Below are positions 1-7,460 of a DNA stretch of 27,085 nucleotides, piece after piece. Location: positions 1 to 27,085 of the IMG/VR virus record IMGVR_UViG_3300022689_000174; one strand, given 5' to 3'. Source of the stretch: a virus. Position 1 is the stretch's first letter. The number at the start of each line of letters is the position of its first letter. The notes under the pieces are model-generated. The model worked only from the letters and a program-made list of their open reading frames with translations. It was not told the origin of the DNA and ran no database searches. A program made the translations under genes and the position numbers.

Positions 1-280
1 CAGGCGTCGGCGCAGACTTCACCCTGGCGGGCTTCTTCTCTTTCGCCGCTGCACGGACACGCGGGCGCGGTGCTTTCTCCGCCGCCTTTTCCTCACCGAC
101 AGTCACGCCATCGGTTGTGGAGAAGTTAGGCAGGCTGCCCGGCACGCGCCCTAACGCCAGCAGTATCTTCCCCATTTCTAGGTAGGTAAATCGCTCGACG
201 CGCCCTAACCCGTTCTCTTCGACAAACAGGGTTCCGGGACCCCGCTCGTCTTCGTCAAATGTGACAATGATCTTTTTCAT
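1..280 (-). CDS. Hypothetical protein, partial (C-terminus off the window)
   Basis: The gene starts at an ATG at 280 and is still open at the left edge, so only about 93 N-terminal residues are visible. An AGGAG lies six bases before the ATG. The protein begins MKKIIVTFDEDERGPGTLF and continues with a short mixed region, then turns strongly basic and Ala/Pro/Lys-rich from about residue 65 (AAEKAPRPRVRAAAKEKKPA). That gives a small acidic-start domain with a disordered basic tail, which could bind nucleic acid, although this is only inference. It has its own promoter at 330-358 with the shared palindromic operator, and the recurrent TTTGTAATCAGTT-like element sits just before its ribosome-binding site. 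I do not recognise the family. Confidence 0.7.
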   Translation of the reverse strand, partial: MKKIIVTFDEDERGPGTLFVEENGLGRVERFTYLEMGKILLALGRVPGSLPNFSTTDGVTVGEEKAAEKAPRPRVRAAAKEKKPARVKSAPTP

Positions 281-293
281 TTGATCTCCTGTT

Positions 294-304
294 AACTGAT
301 TACA
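294..304 (-). promoter_or_regulatory. Leader element TGTAATCAGTT (copy a)
   Basis: Minus strand TGTAATCAGTT, placed between the predicted transcription start and the AGGAG of the gene ending at 280. It matches 11 contiguous bases of the 13-base element found before four other minus-strand genes. Confidence 0.6.
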
Positions 305-329
305 TCGTGGTCTATTTGACCATGCAATC

Positions 330-358
330 ATTATACTATGTAGTATGGTAAATAGCAA
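330..358 (-). promoter_or_regulatory. Sigma70-type promoter with palindromic operator
   Basis: Read on the minus strand: -35 TTGCTA (353-358), a 17-base spacer, -10 TATAAT (330-335). The perfect palindrome ATACTATGTAGTAT (333-346) overlaps the -10 by three bases. The same palindrome in the same register occurs at three other minus-strand promoters (near 11640, 17090 and 19265). The predicted transcript begins near 323 with a short hairpin (TGGTC/GACCA) before the leader element and start codon of the gene ending at 280. Confidence 0.75.
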
Positions 359-361
359 GTA

Positions 362-952
362 TTAAAATAGCCGTAATTGGGGGTCTGGAACAAGCGTTAA
401 CGCCTCTTTTGCCACCCAACCGCGACGGTACATTTTGTCCTTGTAGAGCTGCACGGTGCGATTCTGCGGACTTACCCACTCGTTGATCCCTAGCAGTTCA
501 AACAGCGTGGCTTCCTCTGGCACGCTCACCTGCTGTGTCGCCTTTTCGCTCAGCCAGCACGCGCCGTTGTCAAACCGATAGGGGGCGTTGTACCTCTTCA
601 TGTGCCCCATCACATAATGCCCTGCGTCGGCGGGTCCGGTACGCAGCCAGAGGATATAGCCCCAGGTATCCGGTGTCGCGGTGAACATCTCAAAGCGCAC
701 GCCCTGGTGGATGAAGCCGCGATACTTGCTGCCCCATCGGTGCGTGCCATTTTTACCATAGGGTGCTTTCTGGATCGTGCCTTTTTTAGCCCAAATATTC
801 ATCATGTGTAGCAAGTTGTCATCCGGGATAACGACCAGCTCCACATCTTTCACTTTCTGCTTGCCCCGCCGGAGGCTTCCGGCGATGCTGATCTTCTCGG
901 CGTGCGGTTCGATCATCTGCCAGACAGATGCAACAATCGGTTTAATGCTCAT
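362..952 (-). CDS. Small Pol X-type nucleotidyltransferase (DNA polymerase beta palm/thumb-like)
   Basis: This 196-residue protein resembles the palm and thumb of family X DNA polymerases without the N-terminal lyase and fingers domains. The core signature is GSLRRGK at residues 25-31 (the G-S-x-RRG nucleotide-binding motif), followed by D36 and E38 where Pol X has the DxD metal pair, and a possible third carboxylate at E88. The WGYILWLRTG stretch (97-106) matches the TG-containing sugar/dNTP-contact region, and ATLFELLGINEWVSPQNR (148-165) matches the typical C-terminal end of the Pol X thumb. The DxE instead of DxD is unusual. The ATG at 952 is chosen because GGAGG precedes it and it overlaps the DnaB stop as ATGA. 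It is the last gene of the replication operon, so a DNA repair or end-filling role is plausible but not shown. Confidence 0.65.
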   Translation of the reverse strand: MSIKPIVASVWQMIEPHAEKISIAGSLRRGKQKVKDVELVVIPDDNLLHMMNIWAKKGTIQKAPYGKNGTHRWGSKYRGFIHQGVRFEMFTATPDTWGYILWLRTGPADAGHYVMGHMKRYNAPYRFDNGACWLSEKATQQVSVPEEATLFELLGINEWVSPQNRTVQLYKDKMYRRGWVAKEALTLVPDPQLRLF

Positions 953-2325
953 ACATCCTCCAAATGTATCTCGCCCAAGCTGTCCAAATCGGACAAATCG
1001 ACTACGTTTGTAGTGTTGTTTAAGACCTTCATGCAACTAGCTTCATAGTAAACCGATACGGTTCCGGTGGGTCCATTGCGGTGCTTAACGACATTAATAT
1101 CCAACGAGTTTGGATATTCAGAGTTTTCGTTGTAGTACGCATCACGATATAGCATCGTCACTACATCTGCGTCCTGCTCCAGGGTGCCGGACTCTCTGAG
1201 GTCGGACATCAGGGGTCGCTTGTTCTGCCGCTGCTCGACGGCACGGCTCAATTGGCTGGCTGCCAGCACTACCACGTTCAAATCACGCGCCATCTCTTTC
1301 AGGTGGCGGCTAATATAACTCACCTCTGTCACGCGATTGCCCCGATATTGCTTGGGCACACCCATCAACTGCAAATAGTCGATCATCAGCAGGAATAAGC
1401 CGTGCTGATGCTGCAAGCGCATCGCTTTGGTACGCACATCAATCGGCGTAGGCTGGCTGGTGTCGTCAATAAAAATCGGTAAGCTGGATAACTCCCCAAT
1501 AGCAGTCGTCACCCTGGCAGCTTCCAACGGTGTCAGGCTGCCTTCGCGCAGCTTGATCGAATGGACGCCACTTTCCATCGCCACCCAGCGCATACACATC
1601 TGCTCTACGCCCATCTCCATTGTATGCAGCGCGACGGGATACCCTGCCTTTGCGACGTTCAACGCCATATTCAGCAGCACACTGGTCTTACCCATGCCTG
1701 GGCGACCTGCCAAAATGTGCAAATCGCTCGGATGCAAGCCACCCAGTAGGTGATCCAGATCGCGCAGCCCTGTCGGGACACCAACGCCCTTTTTCCCAAC
1801 CATCGCAGCGGATAGACCATCGTAAAAGCGGCTCATACCGTCGAAGATCGGCGTGTAGTCCTGACCGATGCTCATTGACTCCGATGCACGCATGATCGTG
1901 GCTTCACTCTCGCTGATGATCTCCTCAACGGGCGTTTCTTCATCAAACGCCAGTGCCTTGATCCGATCCGATGCCTGTAGCAGCTTCCGCCGCACCGCCG
2001 CACGCTGCACCAGCCGTGCATAGACCTCCGTGTACATCGCCGTCGGCACGCTGTTGATTAACTCTGTGAGGTACGGTCTATCGCCAACATCTTCCAGCAG
2101 CTTCATCGCATCTAGCTCCGCTGCCACTGTCAGGATGTCGATTGGGTCACGGCGATCCGCTAGCCTGCTCAATGCCGCCCAGATGTGCGAGTGCCGCAGC
2201 AAGTAGAAGTCCTTCGCCGTCAAAAAGCCTGCAACGTTCGCATATTGCTCAGGGTCAACCAGGATACCGCCTAAAACCGCCTGCTCCGCCTGCTCCGAAT
2301 ACGGCGCAACTACGTGGTCTGTCAT
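949..2325 (-). CDS. dnaB: Replicative DNA helicase, DnaB family
   Basis: This is a 458-residue hexameric 5'-3' helicase that would unwind the phage replication fork. The N-terminal domain (SEQAEQAVLGGILVDP, residues 10-25, then the helical region to about 150) is the DnaB protomer-contact domain. The RecA-like motor follows, with Walker A GRPGMGKT (207-214), Walker B FLLMIDYLQL (311-320) and the characteristic DLRESGTLEQDADVV near residue 380. Length and domain order match cellular DnaB. Its start overlaps the stop of the upstream loader gene (ATGA), and its own stop overlaps the next gene in the same way, so it is translationally coupled in the replication operon. No missing residue was noted. 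Confidence 0.96.
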   Translation of the reverse strand: MTDHVVAPYSEQAEQAVLGGILVDPEQYANVAGFLTAKDFYLLRHSHIWAALSRLADRRDPIDILTVAAELDAMKLLEDVGDRPYLTELINSVPTAMYTEVYARLVQRAAVRRKLLQASDRIKALAFDEETPVEEIISESEATIMRASESMSIGQDYTPIFDGMSRFYDGLSAAMVGKKGVGVPTGLRDLDHLLGGLHPSDLHILAGRPGMGKTSVLLNMALNVAKAGYPVALHTMEMGVEQMCMRWVAMESGVHSIKLREGSLTPLEAARVTTAIGELSSLPIFIDDTSQPTPIDVRTKAMRLQHQHGLFLLMIDYLQLMGVPKQYRGNRVTEVSYISRHLKEMARDLNVVVLAASQLSRAVEQRQNKRPLMSDLRESGTLEQDADVVTMLYRDAYYNENSEYPNSLDINVVKHRNGPTGTVSVYYEASCMKVLNNTTNVVDLSDLDSLGEIHLEDV

Positions 2326-3170
2326 GATTCACCGCCCCGGCGCACACGCGCCCCTTCCAATTCCAGCATCAGACATAGCTCAAACGTTGCTTCGCTGGTG
2401 CGCTCGCCCCATACAGCAGCAAACTCGTCTTCGCTCAGGTTCGTGGTAATCAGGGTTGGTAGCTGCGCTGCGTTCCGGTGGCGCATGATGCGTTCGAGAT
2501 AATCTAGCTGCCACCATTGCAGCCCACCGGTGCGACCTGTTTGCAGGTTCATGTCGTCCAAAAATAGCAGCGGCGTGGTCATATATCGCTGCATGATATC
2601 CTGCTCACCGCCCTGCCCCCAGGTCTCTTTCAGTTCGCCAATCAGGTCTTGCACGCGAACGTAGTAGCCGCGTGTGCGACGGATTGCGGCAACAAATGCC
2701 GCGCTGCACAGACCTGTTTTCCCTGTGCCGTACCAGCCAGTTAGCCATATCCCACGCCAAACGCCATCCGGGATGGCTGGCGCATCGTCCCCGGCGTGAC
2801 CATTGAGCATGTCCTGGGATACCTGCCGGGACTGCGACCAGACGTAGAGGATCGTAAATACATCCTCTTTGCCTGCCTGGATAGATTCGGGTAAATCTAA
2901 CCAACTGCCAAATGTCTGACGCTGCTGAGGCTCCGGCAATCCCGATTGCGTCAACCGCGCAGAAATCACCTGCTGCTCATATCGTGCTGAATAGGCGCAC
3001 TTCACGGGACATAAAAACCGCTTACCAAATGCAGGATGCCCGAATGGGACATCTGCCTGCACAAATCCCAGGCTGTTACAGGTTTGGCACGGCTCCGGCT
3101 CTGGCGTGTCGTCATCGACAATCGTGATATTTTGCAATAGCTCCTCGTACATCTCTTTTGGGCTTTTCAT
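2322..3170 (-). CDS. DnaC-like helicase loader ATPase
   Basis: This 282-residue AAA+ protein probably loads the adjacent DnaB helicase at the phage origin. The N-terminus carries a Cys pair C28/C31 and a second pair C54/C58, the layout of a small zinc ribbon as in several DnaC/DnaI-type loaders. The ATPase core has Walker A GWYGTGKT (145-152), Walker B LLFLDDM (201-207) and a sensor-1-like TLITTNLS near residue 242. It lies between initiator and helicase with ATGA overlaps on both sides, the classical initiator-loader-helicase order of lambda-like and Gram-positive phages. The family call is secure from motifs and context. Zinc binding is inferred from cysteine spacing only. Confidence 0.9.
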   Translation of the reverse strand: MKSPKEMYEELLQNITIVDDDTPEPEPCQTCNSLGFVQADVPFGHPAFGKRFLCPVKCAYSARYEQQVISARLTQSGLPEPQQRQTFGSWLDLPESIQAGKEDVFTILYVWSQSRQVSQDMLNGHAGDDAPAIPDGVWRGIWLTGWYGTGKTGLCSAAFVAAIRRTRGYYVRVQDLIGELKETWGQGGEQDIMQRYMTTPLLFLDDMNLQTGRTGGLQWWQLDYLERIMRHRNAAQLPTLITTNLSEDEFAAVWGERTSEATFELCLMLELEGARVRRGGES

Positions 3171-4024
3171 CGCGGCGGTGCCCCAATCATCTGCCGCAGC
3201 TTCGCGTGCGAGATTTTAGGCTTTACAGGCGCGTACTCTGGATCGGTGGACCGAATCCGGCGACGTGCGCGAACCGTGCCTTCAACGCGATTTGGCAGAT
3301 TGTCACGATTGCGGTACTTCAAAAGCCACTCGGTTAGCTTTTCTCCTGATTTTGGCGCGTGTATCCCTTGCGTCTCAGTCGCGTACCACTGGTAAAACGC
3401 TTCGATTTCCGAGACGGTGGCGTTCATCTCGCGCAGCTTCTTCGCTGCTTTTGTGATCTGCCCTCGCAGATTTTTTGTCAGGTCTTTTGAGTCCCAATCT
3501 ACACCCCAGCTTTTCAGGGCGATGATCTTGCAAATGTCCTGGTGGCTGTCTGGTTTTTTACTGCCCTCTCCGTCAGGAGAGAGAGTTTCTTTATCTTTAT
3601 CTTTGATATCTTTATTTATATGGGGGTCACTTTCTGACCCTTTTTCATCGCAAAGGGGGTCACTTTCTGACCCTTTTGGCGGGTCAATCTCTGACCCCTC
3701 GGACTCAAGGGGGTCAAATTCTGCCCCCTCTTGATCGGTAAGGTTCAACGTGTATTTCGTCGCGCCTCGCGCACCCTTCCCGATGGTCTTAATGAGATTA
3801 TTCTCGATCAATGATGCGACTGCACTACGCACTGCATTCCGCGATATGCCTGTTAGATTCTGTAGGTCTTTGTTGCTCAACGCCTTCGTTTCCATGTGAT
3901 ATCCGATGGTTTTGCGAACGACTGCCAGCAGCACCTTCAATTCGCTCAAATTCAGGTCTTGCATGATGACATCCAAAATGACATTCGGGACCATTGTGTA
4001 ATTGCTGTGTGGTATGATGGTCAT
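3167..4024 (-). CDS. Phage replication initiator, O-like, with origin inside the gene
   Basis: The N-terminal 90 residues are a winged-helix DNA-binding domain of the phage O/DnaD N-terminal type: IPHSNYTMVPNVILDVIM, then LSELKVLLAVVRKTIGY and the recognition-helix stretch LTGISRNAVRSAVASL. A low-complexity linker of repeated GSE-x-DPP units (about residues 98-135) follows, encoded by iterons. The C-terminal half (from about 160) contains a helical region ending in a basic RARRRIRS tail, which would contact the loader or helicase. AGGGGG lies six bases before the ATG at 4024. As in lambda O, the initiator gene appears to contain its own origin (see 3575-3730). The stop overlaps the loader start as ATGA. 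Confidence 0.88.
   Translation of the reverse strand: MTIIPHSNYTMVPNVILDVIMQDLNLSELKVLLAVVRKTIGYHMETKALSNKDLQNLTGISRNAVRSAVASLIENNLIKTIGKGARGATKYTLNLTDQEGAEFDPLESEGSEIDPPKGSESDPLCDEKGSESDPHINKDIKDKDKETLSPDGEGSKKPDSHQDICKIIALKSWGVDWDSKDLTKNLRGQITKAAKKLREMNATVSEIEAFYQWYATETQGIHAPKSGEKLTEWLLKYRNRDNLPNRVEGTVRARRRIRSTDPEYAPVKPKISHAKLRQMIGAPPR
3575..3730. other. Probable replication origin: four iterons plus AT-rich unwinding region
   Basis: On the plus strand there are four imperfect copies of a 19-base palindromic repeat, GGGGGTCAnnnnCTGACCC type, at 3622-3640, 3655-3673, 3679-3697 and 3709-3727. The first two are identical and the fourth ends in CTGCCCC. Start-to-start spacings are 33, 24 and 30 bases, so the reading frame is kept. 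Directly beside copy 1 is a run of A/T with repeated CTTTATCTTTATCTTTGATATC (about 3588-3620), the usual form of a DNA-unwinding element. Iterons plus AT-rich DNA inside an O-like gene is the lambda ori arrangement. The initiator encoded here is the likely binding protein. Confidence 0.8.
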
Positions 4025-4249
4025 TGTTTCCCCCTGTAATATGTAAAAATCACGCTATCACGAAACATAAATGCTCTCCATCTTTTCCGATTGGCTTGCA
4101 GATTGCCCACAAGCACGATACAATAACGAACGACAAACAGACTTATGCCCCTCACAGGGGGCACAGCTAAATTTGCATAAAGCTGCCAGATAACCGCCGC
4201 CACAGCGGTTTTTCTGCTTATATCTGACTTGTCGCCCATTATAACCACG
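4021..4249 (-). promoter_or_regulatory. Structured leader before the initiator gene
   Basis: About 210 bases separate the promoter at 4238-4266 from the initiator ATG. The minus-strand RNA would form at least two hairpins: AACCGC/GCGGTT (loop TGTGGCG, about 4196-4214) and TGCCCC/GGGGCA (loop CTGTGA, about 4147-4164). An open frame across it has no ribosome-binding site and its ATG overlaps the -10 box, so I treat the stretch as untranslated leader rather than a gene. It may control expression of the initiator. Confidence 0.45.
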
Positions 4250-4266
4250 CTAACCCGCTTCTGCAA
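4238..4266 (-). promoter_or_regulatory. Sigma70-type promoter for initiator-loader-helicase genes
   Basis: Minus strand: -35 TTGCAG (4261-4266), exactly 17 bases, -10 TATAAT (4238-4243). It lies in the 3' end of the upstream unknown gene, so initiator, loader, helicase and the Pol X-like gene could be expressed separately from the genes further upstream. It lacks the palindromic operator seen at four other minus-strand promoters. Confidence 0.6.
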
Positions 4267-4540
4267 AAACCAGCGGCAACGCCAATTGGCAAGGCACTCC
4301 TGGCTTGCGTGGCGGCTGCCACGCAGGGTCAAATAGCTCATGCTGCACCATGCGCTGTAGCAGGCTCATGTATGATGATTGCGCTCGCACGATGCCGCTA
4401 AATACCTTCTTTTTATCACCGCGACAGACTACAAACTTACCGTTGCCCGTCCGTGATACGCGCAGATCGCGGTAGCCAGGGATGTAACGCACATCCCCAA
4501 CCACCATGCGCTTCAGATAAAAAAGTGGGGGTCTAATCAT
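4250..4540 (-). CDS. Hypothetical protein in replication operon
   Basis: This 96-residue basic protein begins MIRPPLFYLKRMVVGDV. The ATG at 4540 has GAGGT six bases upstream, and the start follows the stop of the preceding gene by eight bases, so the two are co-transcribed and probably coupled. Charged stretches (DKKKVF near residue 42) and aromatic residues are visible, but there is no cysteine cluster, membrane segment or recognisable catalytic motif. The C-terminus (about residues 73-96) is proline-rich and then hydrophobic (PRKPGVPCQLALPLVFAEAG). The family is unknown. Context suggests a small accessory factor for replication or recombination. Confidence 0.65.
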   Translation of the reverse strand: MIRPPLFYLKRMVVGDVRYIPGYRDLRVSRTGNGKFVVCRGDKKKVFSGIVRAQSSYMSLLQRMVQHELFDPAWQPPRKPGVPCQLALPLVFAEAG

Positions 4541-4548
4541 GCGACACC

Positions 4549-5367
4549 TCAGAACGGTAAGGTTGCTTGGAAAGAGATGCTGCCATGCGCCTTGAAGTTG
4601 TCGATGTCAATATCTGACATCTGGTAGACCTTCATCTCCTTCCCTTCTTCGGTAATTTCGACGGTGTACTCTTTTTGCGCCAAGCTGTACGACTTCACCA
4701 GCAGCCGCTTGTTGCCATGTGTGATGATCTCACCCATCGCGTATTTAACGATGATGTAGTCACCCCCCGCGCTCGGGGTTTCACCATCGTCATCATCTGA
4801 TAGCAGATCGGCAGTCGCGGTGCTTTCTGTCTTCGGGTCAGATTCAATTTTGGGTGCCGCCTTGAACTTCGGCGGTTCTGGCTGCGGCTCTGTCGGCAGC
4901 TTTGACCAGTGGATTGTGACGGCGGGCTTTTCCACGATTTCAAAGCGGTGTATCTGATCTAACTGCGCCATTGGCTCTGGATAATGCGTATTGCGCGGGT
5001 AGCACTTGCTCGACCCATTTTGACCGTAGCTTTCGATAAGCTTCTTCCATCCAGGCTTTTTCACAGCAAACAGGCTAGGGATATCCATTCGCACATTCTT
5101 GATTGCCCACTCAACCAGGGCAATCACGTTGAGGTCATCCGTACCGCTGTCCACATCCAGATCCTTGCGCGTCACCAGCGAATACATGCCACGCATATCC
5201 TCAGTAGAGGTGTCCGGCGCGAAGCCTTGCAGCTTATCCAGCTTCTCACGCACCTGCGCTTCAACCGCCTTGCGCTCGTCTGCAATCGCCTTTTCTTGCG
5301 CTTTCAACGCCCCTAAACGGGGCGCAAGCGCGTTTAGTTCGTTGATAATGCTCTGTGCATCTGTCAT
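4549..5367 (-). CDS. Hypothetical protein with N-terminal coiled coil, possible partner of Sak4-like ATPase
   Basis: The protein has 272 residues. Residues 1-50 are a heptad-rich helix (NELNALAPRLGALKAQEKAI) consistent with a coiled coil. Residues 60-160 form a compact domain that includes LVEWAIKNVRMDIPSLF. Residues 165-205 are a disordered Pro/Lys/Asp-rich linker with a DDDDGE acidic patch, and a small beta-rich C-terminal domain follows. The start overlaps the stop of the Sak4-like ATPase gene as ATGA, indicating stoichiometric co-expression. An acidic linker and a position beside a Sak4-like recombinase would fit a single-strand DNA binding or annealing partner, but no OB-fold motif is recognised, so this is speculation. 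The fold is otherwise unknown. Confidence 0.7.
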   Translation of the reverse strand: MTDAQSIINELNALAPRLGALKAQEKAIADERKAVEAQVREKLDKLQGFAPDTSTEDMRGMYSLVTRKDLDVDSGTDDLNVIALVEWAIKNVRMDIPSLFAVKKPGWKKLIESYGQNGSSKCYPRNTHYPEPMAQLDQIHRFEIVEKPAVTIHWSKLPTEPQPEPPKFKAAPKIESDPKTESTATADLLSDDDDGETPSAGGDYIIVKYAMGEIITHGNKRLLVKSYSLAQKEYTVEITEEGKEMKVYQMSDIDIDNFKAHGSISFQATLPF

Positions 5368-6809
5368 ACTTTTTCACCTTCCAATTTTTTAACTTCCAAC
5401 GCTTCTGCCTCCGGCAGCCCGTTTTTATGGATGACCCACTCGTCAATTTTCACTGGCGGGATTTGATACACGCCATTTTCAAGCACCCACTTCCCCTCAT
5501 CTGGTATGCCTGCCGCAGCCAGCACCCCACGCGGCGAGACTACGCGCACCTTCACGCCCATGTCGGTCAAAAAGTGACCGAACTCCAGGTCGCCAGTCTT
5601 GGTAAATTGGATCATGCTGGCAATCAGTGGTCGCGGGCTGTTCTTCAGGGTGTCGTACAGGGCCTTCCGCAACGCCTCTGGTGAGGTAAATTTCGACGTG
5701 GGCGTGGGGAACCAGATCGGAAATTCGTCACGGGTCATAAACAGCGTCGTGCAAACCTGCTCTACGATCACGTCAGCAGTATCCGGGTCTAAGGATTCTT
5801 CCGGCTCCGGCTGCGCCTGCGCCTGACTCTGCGCCTTTTGCTGCGCTTTGCCGAGTGCCGTTTTGGGTTTCGCTTCGGGCTTTGACTCACTGCTGTTCAA
5901 TTCGCCAGCGATGCGCGTTAGATCGCGCTCCAAGTCCGCCTTTGTGCCAACGTAGTCCCCAAACGACTCAAGTTCAAGTGCGGCTGTCGCCTGCGCTACC
6001 TTGCCATTACGCAAACCGAGGCGCGTCAATACACCTGTAAGCCAGCCCTGGTAGTCCTTCGTTGTCACAAAGTAATCTGTGATGCGCTTCGCCTGCGGCG
6101 GCTCACCGCCAGTCACCCATGAGTGGATCGTTTCGCCAACGTGGGCATACTCACCCGGCTCAAAAGTCCTGGAATCCAGATCGGCGCAGCGCGTTTTGTC
6201 AATCTTCATCGCGTGCGTCATGTCCATCTGCGCTGTTATGTCAAATTCGTACTCAAAACTAGAGTCTTGCACGGATGCCAGCCCGTGCTTGACTGGCTTG
6301 GTCTTGCCGTTGGCACCGATTTCCAGCACCCAATCGACCTTGGAGCGCATCGTGCCGATTATGTGAATCCGCGCATTGATTAATGCGCTCACCATGCGAT
6401 TCTGCGCGGGGCGACCTTCTGCCCACGCACCCCAGGAGTTATCTTTCATTTTCTTGGCGGTCTGGTCTACGATCTCTAGCACCCCGCCTTGCCCGTTCCA
6501 GGCGTGCGAGAAGCTGTCCACAACCAGGACGCTGTAACCGTGATCCACAGCGGATTGAATCGCCTTGACGTACAACTCCGGGTTGTAGTCGCCATGCAAT
6601 TCCAGCACATCAAAATCAAAATGGTCTGCGTACTTGCTGGCAGACCCGCCCTCCGTATCGAGGAACGCCACGCGCCCACCTTCCTGCTTGGCAATGACAC
6701 TGGCGATTTCCAGCGATGTCCAGGTTTTGCCTGATCCAGACGGACCCGATATCGCCATCTTGACCTTCGCTTGTTTCTTCGTCGCTTTGGTAAACGGGTT
6801 TGCTACCAT
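5364..6809 (-). CDS. Sak4-like RecA-fold ATPase (single-strand annealing/recombination)
   Basis: This 481-residue protein has a RecA/Sak4-type P-loop ATPase core in the first ~230 residues: Walker A GPSGSGKT (22-29), LDTEGG (50-55) in the position of the catalytic acidic region, and Walker B SVLVVDSFSHAW (93-104). Such ATPases (AAA_24, phage Sak4) promote homologous annealing with a phage SSB. After the core comes a helical region, an Ala/Gln/Lys/Glu-rich linker (about 295-335), and a further C-terminal domain that I cannot assign, which makes the protein longer than minimal Sak4. The ATG at 6809 is used because AGGGAG precedes it at normal spacing. The frame is open further upstream, but that stretch lies in the preceding gene and contains its tandem repeat. 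Confidence 0.82.
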   Translation of the reverse strand: MVANPFTKATKKQAKVKMAISGPSGSGKTWTSLEIASVIAKQEGGRVAFLDTEGGSASKYADHFDFDVLELHGDYNPELYVKAIQSAVDHGYSVLVVDSFSHAWNGQGGVLEIVDQTAKKMKDNSWGAWAEGRPAQNRMVSALINARIHIIGTMRSKVDWVLEIGANGKTKPVKHGLASVQDSSFEYEFDITAQMDMTHAMKIDKTRCADLDSRTFEPGEYAHVGETIHSWVTGGEPPQAKRITDYFVTTKDYQGWLTGVLTRLGLRNGKVAQATAALELESFGDYVGTKADLERDLTRIAGELNSSESKPEAKPKTALGKAQQKAQSQAQAQPEPEESLDPDTADVIVEQVCTTLFMTRDEFPIWFPTPTSKFTSPEALRKALYDTLKNSPRPLIASMIQFTKTGDLEFGHFLTDMGVKVRVVSPRGVLAAAGIPDEGKWVLENGVYQIPPVKIDEWVIHKNGLPEAEALEVKKLEGEKV

Positions 6810-7234
6810 GAGGATGCTCCCTGATAAACTACAATAGCGCGGCATGGGGCTGGTACAATAGCGCGGCATGGGGCTGGCTTCGCCTCCGGTAACGCCTTCG
6901 GAATCACGGTGATGACCGGATTCCACGCCACCAGCGTCTCTTCTTTCATTGTTGCACGTTTGCTGGCGTAAGGGCTGACTAGCCCGTGTATCACCTGGGG
7001 CTTGTTAGGGTGATTGTCATTCAGCACGTATACCCACTCACCATGCTCACAATACGCACGCTGGATGTACATCCAGCCATACGGCGTAAGCACCTGTTCG
7101 CCATCCTGGAACGCACGCTTTTTGCGCGTGGCGGCTTGCTCTACCGCCAGCAGGTAGGATACGCTCGGCGTACCCATCACCTTGAACTTTCGGTTGCGGG
7201 GTGCCAAACCTCCGCCGATTTGATGATAAGGCAT
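6803..7234 (-). CDS. Hypothetical protein with C-terminal tandem octapeptide repeat
   Basis: The protein has 143 residues and a basic N-terminal half (RNRKFKVM, TRKKRAF). The middle segment TPYGWMYIQRAYCEHGEWVYVL looks like a small beta-rich module. The C-terminus holds PAPCRAIV twice in tandem, encoded by an exact 24-base duplication at 6830-6877. The start has a strong GAGGAGGAGC, and the TTTGTAATCAGT leader element lies immediately upstream, so this is the first gene of the replication operon. It overlaps the next gene start by seven bases. Function unknown. The recent-looking repeat suggests a tolerant, unstructured tail. Confidence 0.7.
   Translation of the reverse strand: MPYHQIGGGLAPRNRKFKVMGTPSVSYLLAVEQAATRKKRAFQDGEQVLTPYGWMYIQRAYCEHGEWVYVLNDNHPNKPQVIHGLVSPYASKRATMKEETLVAWNPVITVIPKALPEAKPAPCRAIVPAPCRAIVVYQGASSW
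6830..6877. repeat. Exact tandem duplication, 2 x 24 bp
   Basis: The units 6830-6853 and 6854-6877 are identical and in frame. They lie in the 3' end of the 6803-7234 gene, just upstream of the ribosome-binding site of the Sak4-like gene. Confidence 0.95.
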
Positions 7235-7245
7235 TGCTCCTCCTC

Positions 7246-7257
7246 ACTGATTACAAA
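7246..7257 (-). promoter_or_regulatory. Leader element TTTGTAATCAGT (copy b)
   Basis: Minus strand TTTGTAATCAGT directly abuts GAGGAGGAGC, the ribosome-binding site of the first replication-operon gene (ATG at 7234). It shares 12 bases with copies d, e and f. Confidence 0.7.
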
Positions 7258-7460
7258 TTAAGATAAATTACATCACACTGTTAAAATGTGGCGTTTTTGA
7301 TATACTGAAATCGGCGATATGCACAAAAACTGCATATCCTGATCTATAGGTAGCTGTCAGGGTATGGCTGCAAACTCCAAGTCTGACAGAAACCAGTCGT
7401 CCGGGCGTACAACCCATGTGCGCCCATTTATTGACTCTTCGGTTATATATCATTATACAA
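7258..7460 (-). promoter_or_regulatory. Leftward promoter candidate and structured leader
   Basis: Minus strand: TATAAT at 7452-7457 has no good -35 at 16-18 bases (GAGTAG is the closest), so it would need activation or be weak. From it a leader of about 215 bases leads to the ATG at 7234. It contains GGGCG/CGCCC, CTGTCAG/CTGACAG and an 8-bp hairpin GATATGCA/TGCATATC (about 7316-7338), followed by the TTTGTAATCAGT element. A 61-codon open frame crosses it but is not supported as a gene. Confidence 0.4.

Noticed and set aside
3622-3727. CRISPR-like spaced repeats
   Set aside because: Only four short palindromic units with variable 5-14 base gaps inside a coding gene. They are iterons, and no CRISPR array is seen anywhere in the window.
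4021-4239. 71-codon minus-strand open frame before the initiator gene
   Set aside because: Its ATG overlaps the -10 TATAAT of a good promoter, there is no ribosome-binding site, and the RNA has clear hairpins. Treated as leader.
6810-6926. N-terminal extension of the Sak4-like ATPase
   Set aside because: It lies in the preceding gene, contains that gene's tandem repeat out of phase, and the family starts at the later ATG.
7268-7453. 61-codon minus-strand open frame in the divergent control region
   Set aside because: No ribosome-binding site, composition unlike its neighbours, and it runs through several inverted repeats.
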